Part shown: positions 59,401 through 64,000 of the stretch, piece after piece
How positions within the stretch are numbered: position 1 is the first letter of the stretch
How the letters are laid out: each line of letters begins with the position of its first letter
Source of the DNA: Fasciolopsis buskii
Taxonomy: Eukaryota > Platyhelminthes > Trematoda > Plagiorchiida > Fasciolidae
NCBI GenBank assembly: GCA_008360955.1
Contig: LUCM01011227.1
Location: forward strand, 261,696 to 325,695
Length of the DNA stretch: 64,000 nt
Reading direction: 5' to 3'
The notes under the pieces: generated by a model
Told to the model about the DNA's origin: nothing
Database searches by the model: none
Seen by the model: only the letters and a program-made list of their open reading frames with translations
Position numbers and translations under genes: made by a program

Positions 59401-62400
59401 AGTCTGCAATCAGGTTTGTGCCCTTTACATGTTTGAAACTTTGGTAAATTTACAAAGATGTGTGAATTCATGGGTATATATATATATATATATAAACGTA
59501 ATAACTCAGTGTACGCCTTCTCAACTCTAATATATATATATATATCGAATTTGTGGCGTCAGGAGTGTGCATGCAAGCTCTTTGTCGAAGAGTCCGCAGA
59601 AGAATCACAACAATTCTGGGAGACCAGGTCATTGTAGTCACCTTATTTTTTTTAATCAAAACAAAGACTTAACGATAGTCCGCTCACCGTGTATTTGGGA
59701 TCAAAACAACTCAAGTGGGATATTAATTGCACGAACACAATCCAAGCCTTTTTTGCGTTTGTCTATTGTCGGCGGTCAAAAAATCTGATGTTTCACTCGA
59801 ATCTTCGGGGTGCAAATTGAATCTTGAATCTTCTTGTGCATCAAGACTGTGAAGTTCATGTTGCAGAAAAAGACATTTTTAACTACCGGATTTCCGATTT
59901 CTTTTACCCAGGAGATGCGGTCACTGTACAGTGCAAAGTGCGAGCTACTGATCCACTAGAACTCTACTATCAGAAGTTGTACAGTAATTGGTCCTACGTG
60001 AACGGAGTTCAACCGAAAGATCCGCGCATCAGTGTTTGGACAGAACTGGACCCGGAAGATCCGTTGAATCACAACATACATCTGAGAATCGAGAAGACCA
60101 GGTATCTATACCTGTTGCGTTTCTCGATCAGTCGCGATTTTGCAATATATCTTAAGATTCTTTCGTCTGTCATTTGCTATCGCTTATATTAGTAGGAAAT
60201 TTACTGTTTTTTGAGCGATTAGTCCTGCAACACTAACGCCAAACGCATGATAGAACACGACGGAGTCCCCGTGCGATTATGAAATTCTTGCTGAAGTTCA
60301 TCAGCAACGTGGTTTCCTCGCGCTCGAACTCGTACATAAACTCGCAATCAACGTATATGAGTATCGGGGATAGCTATGAACAGTTTATTGAAAATAAGTA
60401 CCGCACTACACGGCGGTTATTAGCTTTCTTCTCACCACCGTAATGGTACTATTGATAATAGCTAAATAGAAAGGCTCTGTAAGGCCGTTTGTAATTACTT
60501 TGGTCTTGCACTTTAGTCGATCACTTGGTGAGCGATGGTCTGTTACCTGAAAAATTCAGTGTGGAATAAGGGCCCACTACTCTGTTGTGTTGGTGTTCAC
60601 TAAACCCCTGAGAACCATCCTAGGTAGACTAGCGTTTGCGATATTCGGCTCAAACGTTCGTCAAGGGTTCACATCCCAGTTCGGCGACGGTGAATAATGC
60701 ACTGTTGAGGAGTCCTAAAAAGACAGACAGCTGATCAATCATTTTCGATCTTCAGTTGGATCTTAATCCTGATTGGAGGATCGTTTACGAAGGCTTTACT
60801 TTGCAGTGCAAGGACTCAATCTTTCTCTTTTTAATTTTATTTATTATATCATGGTACTTTAGGAACGGGTGCCATGATCACAGACTGCGAATGGTGTACT
60901 GACAGAATTCAAATTCAGAATGATCATCATGTATGCACCGAATTCAAAATGAAAATCGAACGCGTTTCATTGCTAGATTGTCGGAGTTATAAGTAGCAAT
61001 TCCTGTTTCTTAAGTTGCTTGGTTGTCATATCTGTTAATGAAACTCGTTTCTAGCCTGGACTTGGTAAGCATGTCCGCTGATGGCTTTCGAAAGGGGAAC
61101 AGCTGAGAATAATCCTTTTCTTCTGAAATGAAGGATGGTATTTTCTACGTCAGTATGCATCCCATGGTGATTGCTATCAGCTGTGCCACACGGTCTCCTT
61201 GGCCCAGCGTTGGCAAGATGGTCGGACAGGATGATATGATAAATGTGCCACTGGAAACGCTTTGTGGTGACTTCGACATTGAGCCGGCGCTTCGTTGTTA
61301 GAATTGTGATCAGGAATTGGAGCTTTCATATTCTTTTCCGTGTGTTACGTTTCCATCCGCCTCTTTAGAATTACCGAAAAGATTGGTGGTTTGTATCACT
61401 AATCTTACTCAGTATCATCTACGGTAACACATAAAGTCCTGAGTTCCATATTTTGATCACGGGATCGACACTTTTCCAATTTTTTTTACCATAAAAGAAA
61501 ATAATTATGCGATATAAAATGTGTTTGTTACTTTCGTTGACACTGACTATATCAGAAGAATACGCTACCAGAGGTATCTGTAACCTCCAGTTTTCCACTT
61601 GTCGACTCCACTGATTGATTAGCTTTTCTCTTCGCAGGTTAGATGATACGTGGAATTACACGTGCATTGCAAGAAACGTTGGTGATGAACTCCGGTGGAA
61701 CACAACAGTCCGAGTTATGCAGCGTCCACAAATGCTTCCACGGGACAATGCTCCCAGCGGGGACGAAAAAAGTGATCTGCGTTTCGGTTGGCGGTTTAAC
61801 GCGACTAATTTGACATGTTCATCGGCTGGATTGCCTCATCCGACTTGGTGCGTGTTCCTCTATTTAGCTTTGGCCGTATATATATATATATATATAAAAT
61901 CAGAATCTAATTTGTAGCTTCAAGAATGTGTACCGAAGCTCTTCGTTGAGGAGTTCACAGAAGAACCACACGTTATTGTTTGATAATTCTTTGTCAATTG
62001 GTTTGAGCCAACCTTAGCAACGAGGGCAGAATGTCACCACAATGTACATAAGTATATACAGACATACTAATTCAGAGTGTCGAAGTATAACGATGTTTGA
62101 TTAAGAGACTAGCCGGGTGCGCATACCTGACGAGCGGCAGTAACCGGGAAGCCGGTCTTATGCCTCCGGAGGAAATTTGTTCACCAGATAGTACTTACAA
62201 TTTTCATGTATATGTACATATATATCACGAAATGCGCATGCGTTCTGAATTTGACTGCTTTTATTCATAGGACGTGGTACAGGAGGGGTGAGCAAATAAT
62301 GAACGGAGTAAACACAACATTTCAAATTATCACTTGGGATCACTGGAATTGGAGTCAAACTTGGCTGCAAATTACTCCATGTTTGCACACGGAACACTTC

Positions 62401-62496
62401 ATTTATGATGAGTACGTGTGCAAGGCGACTAACATTCGGGGTACGAATCAGAGCAAAGTACAATTTCGAAAAGCTTCCGTTCCTGGTCAGCCAATT
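47163..62496 (+). CDS. NCAM/fasciclin-2-like multi-Ig adhesion protein, N-terminal part (7 exons)
   Basis: Spliced coding parts are 47163-47464, 50901-51299, 52074-52308, 56285-56438, 59912-60101, 61638-61847 and 62271-62496, totalling 1716 bases or 572 codons. All six internal introns have GT-AG ends and matching phases (2, 2, 0, 1, 2, 2); intron 7 would be phase 0. A signal peptide (1-19) precedes five Ig-like domains with core Cys-Trp-Cys at C44/W58/C104, C168/W180/(V215), C262/W274/C319, C371/-/C436 and C487/W499 (or W497)/C547. The second Ig domain lacks its second Cys. About nine N-glycosylation sequons cluster in domains 4-5. After Ig5 the chain reads KASVPGQPI, like a linker to fibronectin type III domains. 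Ig2 (LPPPVIFWRFKGR) and the five-Ig order resemble NCAM/fasciclin-2. A VEGFR/PDGFR-like receptor is an alternative. The 3' end is not in the window. Confidence 0.85.
47465..50900 (+). other. Intron 1 of the Ig gene (3.4 kb)
   Basis: No coding exon recognised inside. Holds a short TA run (47947-47960). The rest has scattered short ORFs without motifs and is probably old repeat. Confidence 0.75.
50901..51299 (+). CDS. Ig gene exon 2: end of Ig1 and whole Ig2
   Basis: Acceptor CATATCAG/A at 50900/50901. Joining gives SSEDSG-R-YTCRMG, the expected last strand of Ig1. Then QVYVDVVVQ, SATIRCAIQALPPPVIFWRF and TEEDAGLYTVIAK, in which the usual second Cys of Ig2 is Val. Donor CAC/GTAAGT at 51299/51300, phase 2. 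Confidence 0.92.
51300..52073 (+). other. Intron 2 of the Ig gene (0.8 kb)
   Basis: GTAAGT donor and TGCTTTTCAG acceptor. Nothing recognised inside. Confidence 0.8.
52074..52308 (+). CDS. Ig gene exon 3: first two thirds of Ig3
   Basis: Acceptor TGCTTTTCAG/C at 52073/52074 completes Thr234. Encodes PFPNAMVSGYEAYLQC (first Cys), EGYPQPTIHWYRQ (core Trp) and VGILHVVRAHYPE, ending at AGAG/GTGAAT, phase 0. Confidence 0.92.
52309..56284 (+). other. Intron 3 of the Ig gene (4.0 kb)
   Basis: Contains a TA microsatellite at 53906-53929 and otherwise no recognised feature. A minus ORF (54913-54617) and plus ORF (55018-55332) show no family motif. Confidence 0.75.
53906..53929. repeat. TA microsatellite
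   Basis: About twelve TA units in intron 3. It may mark another member of the TA-bounded repeat family, but no hammerhead core was found beside it. Confidence 0.85.
56285..56438 (+). CDS. Ig gene exon 4: end of Ig3, start of Ig4
   Basis: Acceptor CGACCTCAG/G, phase 0, gives HYPE-DSGVYICRAIV, the D-x-G-x-Y-x-C signature closing Ig3. It continues AEAKLAVSVALRPRLIPL into strand A of Ig4 and ends at GATGTGG/GTACGT (56438/56439), phase 1. Too short to stand out by itself; it is supported by the two junctions. Confidence 0.9.
58215..58271 (+). ncRNA. Hammerhead-ribozyme-like motif, copy B
   Basis: Outer arm CCGG (58215-58218) can pair with CCGG (58268-58271). Stem I GCATAC (58223-58228) pairs with GTGTGC (58260-58265) with five Watson-Crick pairs and one G-U. 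Core CTGACGAG 58229-58236; stem II CGG/CCG (58237-58248); GAAA 58250-58253; TCGG; TC before predicted cleavage between 58259 and 58260. The G-C pair that should close stem II is G-G, which would weaken catalysis. It lies in intron 4 of the Ig gene in sense orientation. Confidence 0.65.
59475..59640 (+). repeat. TA-associated repeat, left module
   Basis: Two TA runs (59475-59494 and 59530-59545) followed by TGCATGCAAGCTCTTTGTCG and CGCAGAAGAATCACAAC. The latter block matches the one after the TA run at 61877-61897 (CCGAAGCTCTTCGTTGAGGA, CACAGAAGAACCACA). It is the left module of the same repeat, without the hammerhead part. Confidence 0.6.
59912..60101 (+). CDS. Ig gene exon 5: core of Ig4
   Basis: Acceptor TTCTTTTACCCAG/G with a good pyrimidine tract, phase 1, gives YVDVG-DAVTVQCKV. 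The region includes SNWSYVNG (sequon) and NHNIHLRIEKT, and the donor ACCAG/GTATCT at 60101/60102 is phase 2. An upstream in-frame extension exists but is intron. Confidence 0.9.
60102..61637 (+). other. Intron 5 of the Ig gene (1.5 kb)
   Basis: No extra coding exon recognised. Contains the SINE-like sequence at about 60620-60745; otherwise nothing assigned. Confidence 0.75.
60620..60745 (+). repeat. Possible tRNA/hammerhead SINE-like remnant
   Basis: The order ACTAGCGTTTGCGATATTCG (A-box-like), AAGGGTTCACATCCCAG (B-box-like), then TGCACTGTTGAGGAGTCC, TAAAAA, GACAGAC resembles flatworm Sm-alpha-type SINEs, in which a pol III promoter is fused to a hammerhead. Here C3 of the core and the GAAA are changed, though GTC/GAC can still form stem II. 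The match is by eye from general knowledge of these SINEs. Confidence 0.35.
61638..61847 (+). CDS. Ig gene exon 6: end of Ig4, start of Ig5
   Basis: Acceptor TCTCTTCGCAG/G completes Arg427. Then LDDTWNYTCIARNVGDEL closes Ig4, with sequons NYT and NTT. A linker of about 20 residues leads to FNATNLTCSSAGLPHPT, the first Cys of Ig5. Donor ACTTG/GTGCGT at 61847/61848, phase 2. Confidence 0.92.
61877..62228 (+). repeat. TA-bounded repeat, Penelope-like candidate, copy C
   Basis: Starts with a TA run (61877-61897), has the left module shared with 59546-59620, the AGTATAACGATGTTTGATTA block shared with copy A, the hammerhead-like core, and ends in TGTATATGTACATATATATC. It is the most complete copy and suggests a unit of about 350 bases. 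No protein coding in it. Confidence 0.65.
62113..62169 (+). ncRNA. Hammerhead-ribozyme-like motif, copy C, degraded
   Basis: CCGGG (62113-62117), stem I GCATAC (62121-62126) with TTATGC (62158-62163), core CTGACGAG (62127-62134), stem II CGG/CCG, GAAG (62148-62151) in place of GAAA, CCGG overlap, TC before predicted cleavage between 62157 and 62158. The first stem I pair is C-U and A15.1 is G, so activity is unlikely. Confidence 0.6.
62271..62496 (+). CDS. Ig gene exon 7: rest of Ig5 and linker
   Basis: Acceptor TTTTATTCATAG/G completes Trp497 and gives PHPT-W-TWYRRGEQ. The exon carries VNTTFQIITWDHWNWSQ, YDEYVCKATNIRGTNQS (closing Cys of Ig5) and KASVPGQPI. Donor CCAATT/GTAAGT at 62496/62497, phase 0. 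The next exon is not identified. Confidence 0.92.
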
Positions 62497-63529
62497 GTAA
62501 GTTATCTCGGTGGTTTTGATCCATTTAGCACGGTGTAAAATCTGAGCCTTATTCTACTGGATATTTATGCCACTTCGTTTTATATGTTCATATTCAAGAT
62601 TAGGGAGTGCACTTTTGTTGAACCCTTTCTGCGTTTTTGCAGTAACTCCCCTTTTCCAACAATTTTCTATCCGAACAGTGATAATGTCTCATTCATTTCC
62701 GGTAGAATGCTTGGAAATGATGTCAAGAAGATGACCAAAAGGTCAATGGGTTGTCGTTTTGTCTCCTATAATCGTTTTAAATCTTTTGGTTATTCAAATG
62801 CCTAAGTTATTAAGCTGTAAGATAACTTTGCCGCAAATGTGAATGTGAGCTGTGAGTCCACCTGACCAAGATCGTGGTATGTACCGACTTGAGCCAGTAA
62901 AAAACGTGGTTAACAATTGTATTGCGTGAGCGACTTGCGGCGACCGATGAGAAATTAAAAGACATGCCATTTGTGGCTGGTCGGTCCTGCAGGTAAGAAC
63001 CTGAGATCAATGTAAAATGCACGCACTGAATTTGCTCCAAACAACTCAAACCAGTCAAAAGTGATCTAATGGATCATAAAACAGCTCACAAGCCAAACTT
63101 AGATAGTCTTTGTAATTTCCGCAATATTTCGGTACAAGGTCAACCGTGAAACAGATCATTGCAAGTTGATGTTTCAGTCTGTTCTCTCAAGCGCTTGGGA
63201 GAGTTACATCCGGTAGCGGGCGGTTTTCTCACGTTCGCGTTTCTGCCAGACCGGATTTCTCCGTCAGTCGATGAAATAGGGACGCAACCAGGAGAGAGAG
63301 TAGGGAAGTCAATAACGGTGGTCAATTGAATTAAGCGTCCGTCACCCCGAAGAGGTCATTGTTTCTAACCGCATGTCCACTGGTCACTTTGACAGAAGGT
63401 TGTATTAGTGACTAGCTCATTAAGATGCCTGTCTTAATGAGACGTCATATGGCTCTTTGCCACTCCAGATGTCAAGGTCATGGTTGGCAGTTCTCCTCCC
63501 ACTCTCACTGGAACCGGTCCCTAATATTC
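62497..63529. other. Intron 7 (start) of the Ig gene or 3' flank
   Basis: Begins with a consensus GTAAGT donor. A pyrimidine-rich acceptor-like TGCGTTTTTGCAG ends at 62641, but a phase 0 exon there would start with TAA, so it is not a normal internal exon. No transmembrane, FN3 or kinase exon recognised before the end of the window. Confidence 0.5.
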
Positions 63530-63960
63530 ACCATCATCGTCCAGCGTTAAGCAGCCCCATAAATCACTATCTCTCTCACGTTGCTATGACGAAGAATGAA
63601 TATGCAGCAGGAACATTGAGTGGTCAACATACACCATACAGTTTAGCTGTATTGACGCAGTCTCTTCCATCAATCTGATTCGGCAGAAAGTGACAGCGCT
63701 ATCTCCACTGTCGACGGTTCGCTGCTATATCCATCAATGACTGCAGCCAGCTGGTTGAGGGGTCTTTCAGACCCCAGCCACAGAGACGTGAGACACGTAA
63801 TTTTGTGTTGGGTGTATATTTTCTCGCTCCACGTTCTCACTGCATTATTGCCTTCCACATGGCTTCTCCCACTCAACGGGAGGAAAGAAAAATGAGGCAC
63901 GGTACGGTAGACCAGTGTTCGCCATACGCAAAACGTGGCCCAACCAACGGAGTTTCATAA
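63530..63960 (-). mobile_element. RTE-like LINE copy A6, diverged 3' end
   Basis: Minus-strand 3' end of the same family, recognised by its tail (CACCATCATCGTCCAGCGTT at 63529-63548) and by a decayed C-terminal frame (63900-63670) in which TWSEKIYTQHK, TCLTSLWLGSERPLNQL and EPSTVEIALSLSAES align with the A2 C-terminus. Much more diverged than A1-A5. It may continue past the window. Confidence 0.65.
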
Positions 63961-64000
63961 GCTGAATGACCTGTGATACAAAACTCTAAACATTTTAGTA

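Larger units (their letters stand above)
56439..59911 (+). other. Intron 4 of the Ig gene (3.5 kb)
   Basis: Holds hammerhead-like copy B and the TA-associated repeat at 59475-59640. No additional coding exon recognised. A tRNA B-box-like stretch (GGGGTTCAAATCTCAGG near 58955) is present without a convincing full tRNA. Confidence 0.75.
61848..62270 (+). other. Intron 6 of the Ig gene, mostly repeat
   Basis: A 423-base GT-AG intron of which about 350 bases (61877-62228) are the TA-bounded hammerhead repeat. Only about 30 bases at the donor side and about 40 at the acceptor side (including the pyrimidine tract CTGCTTTTATTCATAG) are outside it. Confidence 0.8.

Noticed and set aside
59824..59911. 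Upstream extension of exon 5 (about 29 codons in frame)
   Set aside because: The acceptor at 59911/59912 has a strong pyrimidine tract and matches exon 4 phase 1, rebuilding VDVG-DAVTVQC. The upstream part would disrupt the Ig4 strand.
58215..62169. Hammerhead copies B and C as the two ends of one full-length Penelope-like element
   Set aside because: Exons 5 and 6 of the Ig gene lie between them and splice correctly, so the copies are separate insertions.
62631..62805. Eighth coding exon of the Ig gene after the TTTTTGCAG acceptor
   Set aside because: In the required phase 0 it begins with TAA. The open frame there has no Ig, FN3 or membrane signature.

Overview
The window looks like a repeat-rich metazoan chromosome, most likely from a flatworm and probably a digenean trematode. 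This is an inference from the retroelement mix (RTE-like and CR1-like LINEs), hammerhead-bearing TA-bounded repeats, moderate GC by eye, and an intron-rich gene with GT-AG introns. I see no bacterial operons and no certain tRNA or rRNA genes.

Region 1 (1-7.5 kb) is a cluster of one RTE-like LINE family. A plus copy (A1) and a minus copy (A2) lie tail to tail around an older plus copy (A3). Positions 1-1644 and 4443-6086 form a long inverted repeat with equal arm lengths and only about ten mismatches seen by eye. Both arms share the same inactivating lesions.

Region 2 (7.5-41 kb) is a graveyard of LINE fragments, nearly all on the minus strand. At least six carry recognisable CR1-type endonuclease or reverse transcriptase motifs. 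There is also a Ty3/Gypsy-like integrase remnant, a PHD-finger ORF1-like fragment, and long stretches I cannot assign.

Region 3 (41.3-46.6 kb) has more copies of the RTE-like family around a 32-N gap, then a plus-strand Jockey/CR1-like LINE. The sequence right of the gap is rich in single-base indels and looks like unpolished gap fill.

Region 4 (47.1-62.5 kb) holds the one convincing host gene, on the plus strand. It has seven coding exons that splice in frame with consensus sites and matching phases. They encode 572 residues: a signal peptide and five immunoglobulin-like domains, ending where a further domain should begin. The layout best fits the N-terminal half of an NCAM/fasciclin-2-like adhesion protein. 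The gene continues beyond the window or into unrecognised exons.

The least expected signal is a set of three hammerhead-ribozyme-like motifs at 7376-7432 (minus), 58215-58271 (plus) and 62113-62169 (plus). They sit in TA-microsatellite-associated repeats like those known in Penelope-like retroelements. Two lie in introns of the Ig gene in sense orientation, and one repeat makes up most of intron 6. A fourth, more decayed tRNA/hammerhead SINE-like sequence may lie in intron 5. A diverged copy of the RTE-like family closes the window.
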